DNA from: Trematomus loennbergii
Taxonomy: Eukaryota > Chordata > Actinopteri > Perciformes > Nototheniidae
Assembly: GCA_012861695.1 (NCBI GenBank)
Contig: JAAOOA010000093.1
Coordinates: 447,001-511,000, forward strand
DNA length: 64,000 nt
Direction of reading: 5' to 3'
The position numbers and the translations under genes were made by a program. Below, in pieces: positions 50,910-61,905 of this stretch. The notes below the pieces were generated by a model. It made no database searches. It worked only from the letters and a program-made list of their open reading frames with translations, and was not told where the DNA came from. The stretch's first letter is position 1. Every line of letters starts with the position of its first letter.

Positions 50910-51599
50910 TAAACATGATGTGTAATACAAGTCTTTTTTGCATTGCATGTTATCTAGCATTTTAAGGTGGTGTAGAACAACATCTGATTCCATTATTGCA
51001 TGTAATTTGACATGAATATTCATTTGCCTCAGGACAGCTTACAGAACAGATATATATGTTTTAGCTTTGTTAGGATTTGTATTCCTAAAATAACACATAT
51101 TGTAGACTTTGAGCTTCCTAGTCCACAGCCTCCAAGTGTTTGCTCAGCAGCCGGTGTCAGGGGAGCAGACTTGTTTCTCTTTGGCTTTCTACTCACTTTG
51201 AGAAGCCCAGCAGCAACAACAGTTAGAATTATTAAAGCTTTTGCCTTTTAGAAACATCCATAGATTATTAAATCTGATGGAGCTTGGTTTAAGAAGTGTA
51301 TTATTTTTTCGCCCTTTAACCGTAACTGTACATCCACAAATAGCTACCTGGCCTCCATTGGGAATTGTACGGATTGCACCTTTAGGAGTCGCTGAGGGTT
51401 TCCTCACAAGAGCGATGAATCAGTCCGACCCTTTCAGGTCTGTCCCCGTCTCCGTCTCCCCGTCATTGTAATTACTGTACAGTGCTTAAGGACTCGGACA
51501 TTTACATAATTGATTCTTTTATCAAGACACGTCTCGCTATCTCTCTCATACACAATCTGTTATGCAGAATGGATTTTTTTTTAACGCAGGCTGATTTGA

Positions 51600-52020
51600 A
51601 ATGCTGATCTTTGTTCGGTGCTCTTCAAATCTCTTTTCTTCTTCCATTCTTGTCCTTCGTTCCACAATTTTCTTCTTCTTTCATTTCACTTTTGCCACAA
51701 CTCTCGGCCCTCTGTGCTGTCCATCATTCATCCTCTCCTTCTCCCTCAGTCCCTTCTCTATTTTCTCGCTGTGACATCCATCTTCTTCTCTCATTTGCTC
51801 TCACTTGCTCTCCTCTCCTGCTTTTTATCTTTTATCTTTTCCCCATCATCGTTCCTCCCAGCCATTTTTCTCTCCATCTCTACTTCACTCTTGATCGTTT
51901 CATCTTCTCCTGTTGTCCTGCAGCACTTGTCCCTCTCCCTCCTCCTCTCATCACTTCACCCCTCTTTTGATTTTGTACTTTTTTAGTGACTTGGAAAAGT
52001 GTCCAGTTCAACTCAGTGTC
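51600..52020 (+). repeat. Pyrimidine-rich tract before exon 7
   Basis: C+T-rich plus strand (TTCTTCTTTCATTTC, CTCCCTCCTCCTCTC) runs almost to the exon 7 acceptor. It is a long polypyrimidine region, not a gene, despite open frames in it. Confidence 0.65.
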
Positions 52021-52038
52021 TCTCTCCCGTCTCAACAG

Positions 52039-52211
52039 GCCTGCCGAATACAAGTGGGATAAGAAGGACGAAGTGCTCCCCCCACAGGCCAAAGTGGACG
52101 GTGCTTACCTGCGCTTCGAGAGTCTCAACAAATCAGACAATGGCGTCTACCTCTGCTACGCTGACAACGGCATAGGGAACAGCCAGGGGGAGTACACTCT
52201 CCTGGTGCAAG
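52039..52211 (+). CDS. cadm3: CADM3-like exon 7: second half of third Ig domain
   Basis: The exon is 173 bp, runs from phase 2 to phase 1 and is open throughout. It reads PAEYKWDKKDEVLPPQAKV, then LRFESLNKSDNGVYLCYADN with the domain's second cysteine in the D-x-G-x-Y-x-C motif and a sequon (NKSD), and ends GEYTLLVQ. The acceptor cgtctcaacag sits in a pyrimidine-rich stretch that begins near 51600. The donor is GCAAG|gtaata. The pattern LNKSD..Y..C is typical of CADM3. Confidence 0.9.
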
Positions 52212-52566
52212 GTAATAAGGAACAGTGGACAGAGAGAAATGGGTCGAGAAAGATGTCTTTTTTTTTTACTTCTCTTCATCACGTTTCTTTATTTCTGTGG
52301 CTTTTGCTTGTATTTCTTCCATCTTTTTCTCTTCTGATTTTCTTTCGTTTCTTTCCTCCTATTTTTTTTGTTGTTGTCTCATACCACAAAATGCCACCAT
52401 AACCATCCAACCGCTTTCGCTCGTACTTGCGCTTCTTTTCCCTTTCACTTTTGATGTGTCCCGTGCGCTTCGATCCATGGTTATTTTTGGCGCTTCGCTT
52501 GCTCATTTCCAACTTCTCCTACGCCTTCATCTTCCTCCTCCTCCTCCTCCTCCTCCTCCTCCAAAG
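52212..52566 (+). other. Intron 7 (355 bp)
   Basis: This is the shortest intron of the gene. It is T/C rich throughout and ends in a (CTC)n tract of about 30 bp immediately before the acceptor AAAG. An alternative Pro-rich frame through it and exon 8 is a shadow of composition. Confidence 0.7.
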
Positions 52567-52974
52567 ATCTCATGGAGCCAGACTCCCCCGACACCACCTT
52601 ATCCTTCCTGGACTCTACAACCTCTCCATCTTCTTCCACAATCTCCCTTCCCACTTCCTCTCCTCTTGATGTTTTCTCTGGCTCCGGATCTGATTACTCC
52701 TCCCTTCCTGACCTCACCTCCACCTCCACCTCCACCTCCACCTCCACCTCCTCCCCCGACTCCTCCGCATCTCCCACCCCCTCCACGGCTGACATGTCGA
52801 CCGCCATCTTTGAATTGTCCTCCACTCCCCTCTCAAACGCCCTCTTCCACGACCTTCCTTCCTCTCCAACTTCTCCTACCACCTCCGCAAGCATCGCTGC
52901 CTCCTCCACCTCCAACTCCTCCTCCCTTATTCCCTCAGTTACCGTCGGGCTGATCGGAGTTTACACTTTCACAG
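52567..52974 (+). CDS. cadm3: CADM3-like exon 8: long Ser/Thr/Pro-rich stalk
   Basis: The exon is 408 bp (136 codons), phase 1-1 and fully open between an acceptor preceded by a CTC-repeat tract (ctcctcctccaaag) and the donor ACAG|gtaaaa. The split codon gives Asp (G|AT), matching the usual VxD junction after the third Ig domain. The product is dominated by Ser, Thr and Pro, as expected of a mucin-like O-glycosylated stalk. It includes an (ST)n run encoded by a six-base repeat around 52722-52750 and one NSS sequon near the end. CADM stalk exons are normally much shorter and are alternatively spliced. An open phase-neutral frame of this length in such repetitive DNA favours a real exon, but expression is not proven. 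Confidence 0.72.
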
Positions 52975-53794
52975 GTAAAACCATCTGAGTTACACACTTG
53001 TACACAACAACAACAACAAGAGAGATGCGAGAAGCTTAGTAATGGAGTGGAAAAACAAATACCATCCACTTTGCTGTGTTTTCTCCTTTCAATACACAAA
53101 CTGTGCTTTTGCCGTGTGGAGCAGTGAAGGATGCTGGGAGTGTTTAACATTCACACACGTGCAAACACACACTCAAAGCTATCAGAAGAATCAGAATGAA
53201 TGAAAAAAAATGGCCGTTTCAAAGCGCTGAACTCATGTTTTTTTTTCTTGTTTGCCTCTATTTTCTTTCTGTTTTGAATCCCCAACCCCGCCCAAACTTT
53301 CCAACACACACTCTTCTCTTTCATCGAACCATCCATCCATCCATCCATCCATCAATTCATCCATCTAACATCCAACAATCCATCAACTCATCCACTTGAA
53401 ATGATGCCGCAGAGAACATTCCAGGTATAATTTTTTCACCAGTCATCTGTCGTTTTGACTTCCTGTCGTTCTCTCTTTTCGTCCACCTGTCTATCTGTCC
53501 GTCTGTCCACCTGTCTGTCTATCTGTAGCTCTGTCTATCTGTATTTCTGTCTATCTGTAGCTCCGTCTGTCTGTTGTTGCCTGTCTGTCAGTCTAGAATT
53601 CTTTTTTTTTACTTTGAACTTCAGTGCTGAATATTTCATACTCCTGCCCACGTAATGCGTTGTTGTTGCTCATACATGCACACAGGCTCACACCACAAGC
53701 TCTCTCACACACACACAGGTTCAGGAGAGGGCCCCGTGCCAGGCATCAAGCAGTTCAGAGCATAGCACGTGACAGGAGAGACAGGCAGAATAGT

Positions 53795-54196
53795 GCAGGA
53801 TAGTGTAGGGCCTGGACAAGGCTGGATCTCTGGGACCTCGTGAGGCCAAGAGGGTGTGACATTCTCACTGAAGAGACTTGCAATTATTTTCCCAGACTTC
53901 TGCTTTCAGACGTAGTTAATTATGAAGTTATTACCCTATCAGATAATAATCCAATGCAGAGGCAATAATGTAATATAATACATTATTTTATACACAACAC
54001 CGCCCTTTGAGTGCAGCCATAATGCTGATGTGCACAGAAACCTATAACACACTACAGATATCGGAAAACCCCAAAAGGCATAAAAGGGCCTCTTTAATAA
54101 ACATGATGTGTAATAAAAAAACAAGTATTTTTTGCAGGATAGTGTAGGGCCTGGACAAGGCTGGATCTGTGGGACCTCGTGAGGCCAAGAGGTGTG
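53795..54196 (+). repeat. ~63-bp direct repeats flanking a copied insert
   Basis: GCAGGATAGTGTAGGGCCTG and the following bases to GTGAGGCCAAGAG occur at 53795-53858 and again at 54134-54196, with few differences. Between them lies a copy of intron 6 sequence 50628-50943. Confidence 0.9.
53855..54137 (+). repeat. Templated insert copied from 50628-50943
   Basis: From GTGACATTCTCACTGAAGAG to AACATGATGTGTAATA, then TTTTTTGCA, the sequence matches intron 6, including the right part of the hAT element and the right end of its TTAA host. About 40 bp spanning the hAT end is missing. A DNA transposon would not move this mixed segment by itself. Confidence 0.9.
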
Positions 54197-54487
54197 GGCT
54201 CGCCTGTACTCCAACAAGAAATCTCCAGCACTACACTCAAAATAAACATAACCAATCAAAAGAGGACACCTCTTCCTATGTATGAAGTATATGATACTGT
54301 TTTGCCGGTTTCGGGCTCTGGAAGGAAAGTGTGAGACAGTTAACTGCTTGGAGTGGAAACTGCTCGCGGCCTGTGGAACACTGATCTCCAGAAACCTCAG
54401 CTGAGCATTTGTATTCCTTATCACAACTGAAATAAATCCGTTTTATTATAACCTTATGCCTGGTCCTTGCTTCACAGAGGAATTCGG

Positions 54488-54626
<139 letters not shown>

Positions 54627-54689
54627 GCATGACCCCTTAAGTGGTACAAGTCATTTACACTGTTCCATTTCCTCTGTGTGCGTTTCTCT

Positions 54690-54718
54690 ATGTGTGTGTG
54701 TGTATTTTTTCTGTGTGT

Positions 54719-54751
<33 letters not shown>
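54690..54751 (+). repeat. (TG)n microsatellite
   Basis: Two TG runs are separated by TATTTTTTC. They lie 65 bp downstream of the CA array, so the transcript could form a long CA:UG hairpin. Confidence 0.92.
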
Positions 54752-54752
<1 letters not shown>

Positions 54753-56559
54753 GTGGGTGGGAGGGGGCTCAGGCTTTGAGGTGTTCTTGGGTCTTGTCTG
54801 CTTTGCTTTGATGCTGACAGCAGGATTTATGGGCTCATTCTCAGTCTCGCCTCGTCAGCATGCCCCCTCACCTCCACCGCCAGCCAGAGTGTGTGTTGAC
54901 TTTCTCTGTGTGTGTGTGTGTATGAGTGTGTGAGTGTGTGTCATTCTGACTGCTGCTCAGAGTCCACCCCTCCTCCCTCCTCTTCTCCCTTCTGCCTCTG
55001 GCCTCTGGTTGGCTGTTGTCATGCCCCTTCACTTCTCTTTCACTCGCTGAAATGTGACTTTTCCCTCTAAAATTGCCCGTTCAGCCCATCATGCTGTGTC
55101 CTTGCCGGCTGTAATGTGTTCCTTGAGTTTTCTCTACATTACTGGTTGTCAGTGTGTGTCGCTGTGCCTCTATTTCTTGTTCCTGTTCTCTGTATTATCT
55201 AGCTGTTTCCTCCTCTCAATGGTTGAATCCTTGTTCTCCAGAATGGTTTGACCCCTCAGATATTGACCAAGTGCAAGCCAGTCTCTCTTCCTTTATTCCC
55301 CTAAAAAAATATGTTGTTATGATAAGTGTTGCTTTTGAATTATGCCTGTTGAGTGACTTTCAAAGTGACACCCAGCAAACTGATCCGGTCTAAAAAGTCA
55401 GGCGAAATAAATGATGTATCAAATTATTTCGGCGCAGATTGCTTTCTTCTCTGAGGGGCAAGCAGCTAAAGTGGCTGAAGCGAGGCAAAACTGGGGAAAT
55501 AAATCTCTAAATCTCTGCTGCTGTTGGGTGAAAATCTCGCACCTCGAAAAAAATGCACGCTTTTACAGAAGCGGTAAAAGAGCTATGTTTTCAGCTTGAC
55601 CGACCTGAAATGTAAACTCTATCACAAGCATTCAAAGAGTGAACAAAACACCAGAAAAAACACTGTCACAGCTTTTAAAATACTGTATGTGTAGCAAACT
55701 ACCAGGGTATTTCTACTCGTGTAAAAGTATTTGTCTATGTACTTGTTAAAAGTAAATTATAAATAAAACAGTTTCTACTTTAGTGCATAGTCTATATGAA
55801 AGGAGTATACTACAGAGTAATTAAACACTTTATATATCATTTGGGATCCATCCTGGCTGGATTACATTTCTTCATTTAACATGTAATTGATGGAGAAGTT
55901 TAATACATTTCCTGGTTAATAATCAGGCCTTGAATTCCCCCAAATGTAGCATTTTCAGACCTTTGTAATCCATAGCAAAGCAAAGAAATCCTTAGCTTAG
56001 TGAATATTGTAGGAATCACCAGCACTGAAGGGGCTAGATTTCCCCTCAACATTAGCAGAATGTCTGAGAGATCTGGACCTAATGAGTTAACAACCCTGTT
56101 GCATATTAGTTATGAAACATTTTCTAAAAAGGGGGCGATATGGTGGCACCTTTTCTTTTCGCCTGGCTTTTTCTGAACCCTTGTCTTTGTCTTCTGAAGG
56201 TTGTCGATGTGTCTGGTATTATATATTGACAAGTCTGCTCCCCTCTTCTTCTCTCTTCTGTCTGCCTTCTCTCCGTCACTCTCCCATTATATTCTCTCTC
56301 TCTCTCTCTCTTTCTCATTTCTGCTGCCTTTCATCATCTGTCTCCTGTTTTCGCCAATATTCATACGCCACCCTCCTCCTCCCCATCTGCCCTCAATCTC
56401 TGTCCCTCTATATTTTCTCCCCGTCTCTACCTCATTTTCTATTGTGTCTTCCACGTCCGTTTCTCTCCTTCCTTTTCTCATTACGTCTCCTATCTTATCT
56501 TTACCACATGACTTCCTCTTCACATCTCTCCTCTCCTTCCACAACACCCTCTACTAAAG

Positions 56560-56683
56560 ACCCCACAGCCATGTCGACGTCCTCGGGGGGACCACGCCGT
56601 GATCGGAGGGGTGGTGGCCGTTATCGTCTTCATCCTGCTCTGCCTCCTCATCGTCCTCGGCAGATACCTCATCAGACACAAAG
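56560..56683 (+). CDS. cadm3: CADM3-like exon 9: juxtamembrane and membrane helix, one base too long
   Basis: The acceptor is accctctactaaag. The exon encodes [11 protein letters not shown] and then, in another frame, [20 protein letters not shown] followed by [12 protein letters not shown]. This is the family's GxxxG-type membrane helix and its basic stop-transfer, with YLIRHKG as in CADM3. The exon is 124 bp where phase 1-1 needs 123 (or 126). The break is in the G run at 56585-56590, which has one G too many or two too few. The donor AAAG|gtcacc fits the family junction before the cytoplasmic exon. A CA/CG array starts about 13 bases into the intron. Confidence 0.88.
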
Positions 56684-56696
56684 GTCACCTGCTCAC

Positions 56697-56757
56697 TCAC
56701 ACACACACACACGCACGCACGCACACACACACACGCACGCACGCACGCACCACACAC

Positions 56758-56811
<54 letters not shown>

Positions 56812-56832
56812 ACACACACACACACACACACA
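56697..56832 (+). repeat. CA/CG-rich array next to the exon 9 donor
   Basis: CA runs mixed with CGCA units, with slips, begin about 13 bases into the intron. Confidence 0.94.
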
Positions 56833-57239
56833 AGGACATGTATGTATGCATGCATGCATGAGCGTACACTGAAATCCACTTGCATAAGTAGGGATACATG
56901 TGCACCAAGATTGGATATCACACGTACAAACATGCATATGCATACAAATGTACAGAAAATGCACACACACCAAAAATGGAATCTGTGGATAAACGTCACT
57001 CAGTTTCTCTCAAAACAGAGTAAGAAATTGTATGAATAACAATAAGTGGATGTTTATTCATTGCATTTTAAATACATTTTGGTTCATAAACTTCCTGTGA
57101 GATTAGATTTCTTAACATCAGCAGTATTTCAGCAGAAGTTTATATAGTGAAATATGGGGATTAAAGAGATAACATAATTGCTTCCTGGACGTGATGTTAG
57201 TTTGTTTCTCTGCGGCCTGTGTTACTGCGGCTGACAAGG

Positions 57240-57725
57240 GCAAGCGCGCTACAACGGGCTAACAACGTTTACAACAGGACAAACTCACTGCACTTTCAAA
57301 CATGATGGAAATATAAAAACATGTGCCAAAACACATGCAAGTCTACACTGAAAACTGATGCACACCGGAGCGCTTGTTGACGTTTGGGGATTTTATAGTT
57401 GTCCTGTCTATAAGTGTTTTGTCAGTATATTTGAAATGACTAGGTTAGCTACGGTAGCTAGCTAGCTTACAGCAGATCTGCAATAATATCGTAAGACATC
57501 ATGTGATCACGTTGTTAAAATAAGAGAATAAAACTTATATTGTAGGTGTGTTTCCAGTGACAGTTGAACGTCAACAAGCGCTCCGGTCCCAGCTGTGTTT
57601 CTTTTCTCAGTTCCCCGTTTTCGTTGTGTTTTGGGCTTCGTGCAACGTTTTTTAAACTCTGTGCTTGTTTCCTCAAATTGGTGTATGTTTTTTCTAAAAT
57701 GCTGCGCATGAGTTGTCAAGTTGGT
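57240..57725. mobile_element. Long inverted-repeat element, copy cut by the DIRS insertion
   Basis: GGAGCGCTTGTTGACGTTTG, TTAGCTACGGTAGCTAGCTA and CAACAAGCGCTCCGGTCCCA match 45319-46653. Here the right arm reads TTTTTTAAACTCTGTGCTTG without the TTAA element found at 46014. The arm appears to resume beyond the DIRS element at about 63445-63520. Confidence 0.72.
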
Positions 57726-57743
57726 GTTCTATTTCATACTTAC

Positions 57744-57886
57744 TGACCGCCAGAGGCGGTGCTTTAGCACTGGATATCTTCTGTCTCGCGCATGCGTAGG
57801 TCGAATATTTATATCAACAAAGTCACGTGTGACCCCGTATGACACCGGAAGGTATAAGTTCCGGTGCTGTCAACGGGCTCAGTCCT
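57744..57886 (+). repeat. DIRS left inverted terminal repeat (143 bp)
   Basis: From TGACCGCCAGAGGCGG to GGGCTCAGTCCT, this is the reverse complement of 63257-63399. I found no mismatch by eye. The outer 18 bp (57726-57743) is not shared with the right end. Confidence 0.93.
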
Positions 57887-58209
57887 TTTTCATCTTCTCG
57901 CTGCGTAGGTTACTACTTATGAGTAGAAGCCAAGCTAAGCTTACTGAAAAATTGGGATTCTAGCTCATCGCTACCTGTAGCCTTGCGATCGTTTGATCGG
58001 AGCTGCGGGCTAGGAAAAACGCTCGCCCTCCAAAGGCTGCGATGAGCTGTCCGTCCTCCCAAGGGAGAGGACCGCGGTGTTCACCGCCCGGACCCCAGGA
58101 GCTCCGGACCGGTAAAGAGCGGACGCTCCTGCACACAGCCGGTGAGATCGCTACCAATTATTGCTGATTGTGCTATATCTATATACTCTCAAACTAATGA
58201 GATAATTGT

Positions 58210-60120
58210 GCACAAATTAACCGAGTACGGCGCGAGTGAAGGGAGCGTCTCCCCCCCCCCCCTCACCGCATACATTGTTTCTTTACCTGTTCTATCGTCC
58301 AGCTAAGCTGAGTGGTTTCATTCAAGCTAACTGTTACGGCGTTAGTGAAGGGAGCGTCTCCGCCCCCCCCCTCTCACTACATACAATTGTTTCTTTACCT
58401 GTTCTATCGTCCAGTTAAGCTGAGTGTTTTCGTTCAAGTTAACTGTTACGGCGCGAGTGAAGGGAGCGTCTCCGCCCCCCCTCTCACCGCATACATTGTT
58501 TCTTTACCTATTCTATCGTCCAGCTAAGCTGAGTGGTTTCATTCAAGCTAACTGTTACGGTGCTAGTGAAGGGAGCGTCTCCGCCCTCCTCCTCACTACA
58601 TACTTTGGTTCTTTACCTGTACTATCATCCAGTTAGCTGAGTGCTCCCGCTGAAAGCTAACTTTCTACTGCACTAGTGAAGGGAGTGTCTCCGCCCCCCC
58701 TTTCACTGCATACATTGGTTCCTTGCCTGTTCTATCGTCCAGCTAAGCTGAGTGGTTTCATTCAAGCTAACTGTTACGGCGCGAGTGAAGGGAGCGTCTC
58801 CGCCCCCCCTCTCACCGCATACATTGTTTCTTTACCTGTTCTATCGTCCAGCTAAGCTGAGTGGTTTCATTCAAGCTAACTGTTACGGCGTTAGTGAAGG
58901 GAGCGTCTCCGCCCCCCCTCTCACTACATACAATTGTTTCTTTACCTGTTCTATCGTCCAGTTAAGCTGAGTGTTTTCGTTCAAGTTAACTGTTACGGCG
59001 CGAGTGAAGGGAGCGTCTCCGCCCCCCTCTCACCGCATACATTGTTTCTTTACCTATTCTATCGTCCAGCTAAGCTGAGTGGTTTCATTCAAGCTAACTG
59101 TTACGGTGCTAGTGAAGGGAGCGTCTCCGCCCCCCTCTCACAGCTCACAATTAGTTCCTGTTCTATCCTCCAGTTAGCTGAGTACTCTCGCTCAAAGCTA
59201 ACTTGCTACAGTGCTAGTGAGGGAGTGTCTTCGCTCCCCTCTCACGGCGCACAATTGGTTATTTTTTAATCGTTTATTTGACAGGGACAATGCACTGTAA
59301 TGAACACTTAAAACATTTAAAGGTGTCAAGCGTAACAGTGCCAGATTTAGCTTTGAGCTATTTTCCATTCCCTCACATAAAACATTAAGGAAATTACTTT
59401 TTACAAACAGGGTAAAAAAAAAAAAAAAAAAAATATATATACATATATATATACATGATATGCAAAGAGTGGCAACGACACATAAAGTGTTCCATCCTCC
59501 AGTTAACTGAGTGCTCTCGCTCAAAGTTAACTTGCTACAACGCTAGTGAAGAGAGTGTCTTCACTCCCCTCTCACAGCTCACAATTAATTCCTGTACTAT
59601 GCTCTAGTTAACTGAGTGCTCTCGCTCAAAGCTAACTTGCTACAGCGCTAGTGAAGAGTGTCTTCACTCCCCTCTCACAGCTCACAATTAGTTCCTGTTC
59701 TATCCTCCAGTTAGCTGAGTGCTCTCGCTCAAAGCTAACTTGCTATAGGGCTAGTGAAGAGGGTGTCTTCGCTCCCCTTTTCACTGCACACAGTTGGTTC
59801 CTGTTCCATCCTCCAGTTAACTGAGTGCTCTCGCTCAAAGCTAACTTGCTACAGCGCTAGTGAAGAGAGTGTTTCCGCTCCCCTCTCACTGCACACAGTT
59901 GGATGCCCGTTCCAGCCTTCAGTTAGCAGAGTGCTCTCGCTTAGGCTAACTCGCTACGGCGCTAGTGGAGAGAGTATTCCGCTCTCCTCTCACGGCATAA
60001 ACCCATTAACTGACTTCATTTTTTCTCACTCCAGTTAGCAGAGTGCTCACGCTCAAGCTAACTACTATTGTGCTCACTCCCCTCCACGGCATATTTGTTT
60101 CCTGGCCAGTTATTTACAGG
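58210..60120 (+). repeat. ~110-bp tandem array inside the DIRS element
   Basis: About 15 units begin with (G)CG(C/T)(G/T)AGTGAAGGGAGCG followed by TCTCCGCCCCCC, and contain TTCTATCGTCCAGCTAAGCT. Units near 58226-58670 recur in the same order near 58780-59105, about 550 bp on, so there is a five-unit higher-order repeat. Later units are more diverged. Confidence 0.92.
59262..59489 (-). mobile_element. Retroposon-like insert within the tandem array
   Basis: TTTATTTGACAGGGACAATG through an A-run and (TA)n near 59415-59455 interrupts a unit between GGTT and TTCCATCC. It resembles a common fish retroposon end. Class uncertain. Confidence 0.6.
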
Positions 60121-60183
60121 CAGCTGAGTGCTCTAGCTATCACTAGGTCTAACGGCTCTAACACCTGTATGGCTCCTCTTTAA

Positions 60184-60531
60184 CCAGAGGATGGCCATGA
60201 CCTTTGCCCCTCTTGTCTTGGCCTCGAGCATCTGAGGGAGGGCCTTTCGGAGGACCCGTGCATGAATTGCACCATCATGCCTCGTGCGGTAAGAGCTGCC
60301 GAGGTTGAACTACTGACTGAGGGTGGCCTTCCCCCCGCACAGTCGACTCCAGCCCAACCTACCCATCCTAGGCGTTGGGCCGCAGAGGCTGCGGGTGCAC
60401 CGCCCAAGAAGAGGACTAAGCCTGATAGGCTGTCCTCCAGGGTGGACCTACTCACTACTGAGCTAGCCCAGATGAGGTCACTCCTCTTGGCTCTCCATTC
60501 CCGAAACAGCGCCTGCCAGTGCGTTCTTTAG
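60184..60531 (+). pseudogene. DIRS gag-like fragment with Cys/His motif
   Basis: The frame after the stop at 60181 reads EDGHDLCPSCLGLEHLREGL then SEDPCMNC, a C-x2-C...H...C-x2-C pattern typical of the gag-like ORF1 of vertebrate DIRS elements. The following RWAAEAAGAPPKKRTKPDRL is basic. The frame stops at 60531. Recognisable gag sequence (YLRELHACWRDTKALYSL) continues in another frame to about 60900, so the gene is frameshifted. The start codon region has been replaced by the tandem array or lies too degraded to see. Confidence 0.75.
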
Positions 60532-60970
60532 GCGCACTCCGGCACCCGCCACCCGCACTGTTCCTCCCCCTTGTGAGTATCTGAGGGAGTTACATGCATG
60601 CTGGAGGGACACTAAGGCTCTTTACAGTCTTACGTCCGATGGCCGAGCCTTGGTAGCCATGCAGGATGCGCGCCGGCTGTTGAGCCTACCATTGCTTCCC
60701 TCATAGTTTCCCCTGACGAAGCCCTGAGGTCGGAGGCCAGGTGCCCTCGACTCCAATGTCGGGTCACTGATGACCTGCTCACTAAGGTTTACGATGCAGC
60801 GGCGCGCATGGGCCGTGTAGGCACCTCATGCTCGCCCTCTCAGCTTCCCTGCAGCAGGATGCTCTTAGCGCTTCCTTAAATCAAGGGTACAAGCTTCAGT
60901 TCCGACGCTGGCCCCAGTCTTCAGCCGGGTCAAAATGACCACCATAAGCGACCCGGCAAAATAAATCGCC

Positions 60971-61560
60971 CTAAACCAGGAGCTGTCAGTCCTCCTTGCC
61001 AAGGGTGCAATCGAGCCTGTGGACCCCATCTCACAGCCCAGGCTTCTACGCGACCTAGTTCCTGGTAAGGAAGAAAGGCGGTGGACTTCGCCCAATCCTC
61101 GATCTGAGGAGACTCAACAAGTTCCTAAGGATTTTACCTTTCCATGTGCTGAGCACAGCGGACGTTCTTCGTACCGTGGCCAGGGCGGAATGGTTCACGT
61201 CCGTCGACTTGAAGGACGCTTATTGTCATGTGCCTATTGTGCCTCATCACAGGCAGTTTCTTCGCTTTGCCTTCAGAGGTCGTCATTTCCAGTTCAGGGT
61301 GCTCCCATTTGGACTCTCCCTCTCTTGGACGACTGGTTAATCTGTGCACCATCCCGGTTACAGACGATCCAGGACACGGCTCTCCTTCTCTCATGTCGCC
61401 CGGCTAGGCCTCAAGGTGAACATGGAGAGGAGTTGTCGGAACCCCTCTCAGAGCCTAACCTTCATTGGGGTGGCTCTGGACACAGTCACTCAACCAGCGA
61501 AAACAGTGTTCTCGCCCCCACTCCTGGTAGACGTGATGCTTTATTCTAGCAGCAGCCGAC
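60971..61560 (+). pseudogene. DIRS reverse transcriptase, frameshifted and internally deleted
   Basis: LNQELSVLLAKGAIEPVDP (60971 on) shifts frame near 61093 to LDLRRLNKFLRILPFHVLS, then WFTSVDLKDAYCHVPI with the motif A aspartate, and LRFAFRGRHFQFRVLPFGLS. Directly after FGLSL comes LDDWLICAPS, the motif C catalytic pair, in another frame. In intact DIRS enzymes several tens of residues separate these, so the palm domain has an internal deletion at about 61320. A short RNase H-like start (RLGLKVNMERS, LTFIGVALDT) follows, and then the sequence leaves the family. Confidence 0.88.
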
Positions 61561-61905
61561 TGGATAAACCGTCCTGCTAAAACTTCTTGTTTTTTCCAGC
61601 TAGGTGAAGGCAGTGCTCTCGCTCCCGCTCCCTCTGCTGGTAACATGGGTGTAGTTACATCCCTTTTGTGTTCGGCGAGTAGGAGCGTTGCTCTACTCTT
61701 TCCGTTCAGCAGGTAGCTGGTGAAGGCTGTGTTGTCGCACCCCGCTCCCGCCTACGCTGCATCTGGCATTCGTTATTAACTCAACCAGTGAGGGCGGTGT
61801 TCTCGCCCCCGCTCCTGATAGACGCGCTGCTTCATTCTAGCAGCAGCTGCCTGGCTAGGCTGTCCTGTTAAACTTCCTTGTTTAACCCAGCTAGGTGCGG
61901 GCCTG
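61487..61905 (+). repeat. Internal direct duplication in the DIRS element (~290-bp period)
   Basis: The block from ACTCAACCAG(C/T)GA..(A/G)C(A/G)GTGTTCTC through TTCTAGCAGCAGC to CCAGCTAGGTG occurs at about 61487-61608 and again at about 61778-61895. It lies where the RNase H and methyltransferase region would be. Its words (TAACTCAACCAGTGAGGGCG, GCTCTCGCTCCC) also resemble the 110-bp array. Confidence 0.8.

Larger units (their letters stand above)
44554..52038 (+). other. Intron 6 (7.5 kb)
   Basis: This intron splits the third Ig domain. It holds the long inverted-repeat element, a TTAA element within it, a SINE-like remnant, a TG array and a hAT element within a TTAA element. I see nothing recognisable in 44640-45318, 46660-47090, 48200-49930 and 50945-51600. 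A pyrimidine-rich segment lies at 47100-47400 and a purine-rich one at 47820-48000. Confidence 0.7.

Noticed and set aside
52225..52953. Open frame of 242 residues, Pro-rich, overlapping intron 7 and exon 8
   Set aside because: Shadow frame of the stalk exon and its pyrimidine-rich intron. It crosses a good donor and acceptor and has no family likeness.
53413..53424. Possible 12-nt phase-neutral microexon (AGAACATTCCAG) between CAG and GTATAA in intron 8
   Set aside because: It would add four residues in frame, but the upstream pyrimidine tract is weak, and such matches are common by chance. RNA junction reads would be needed.
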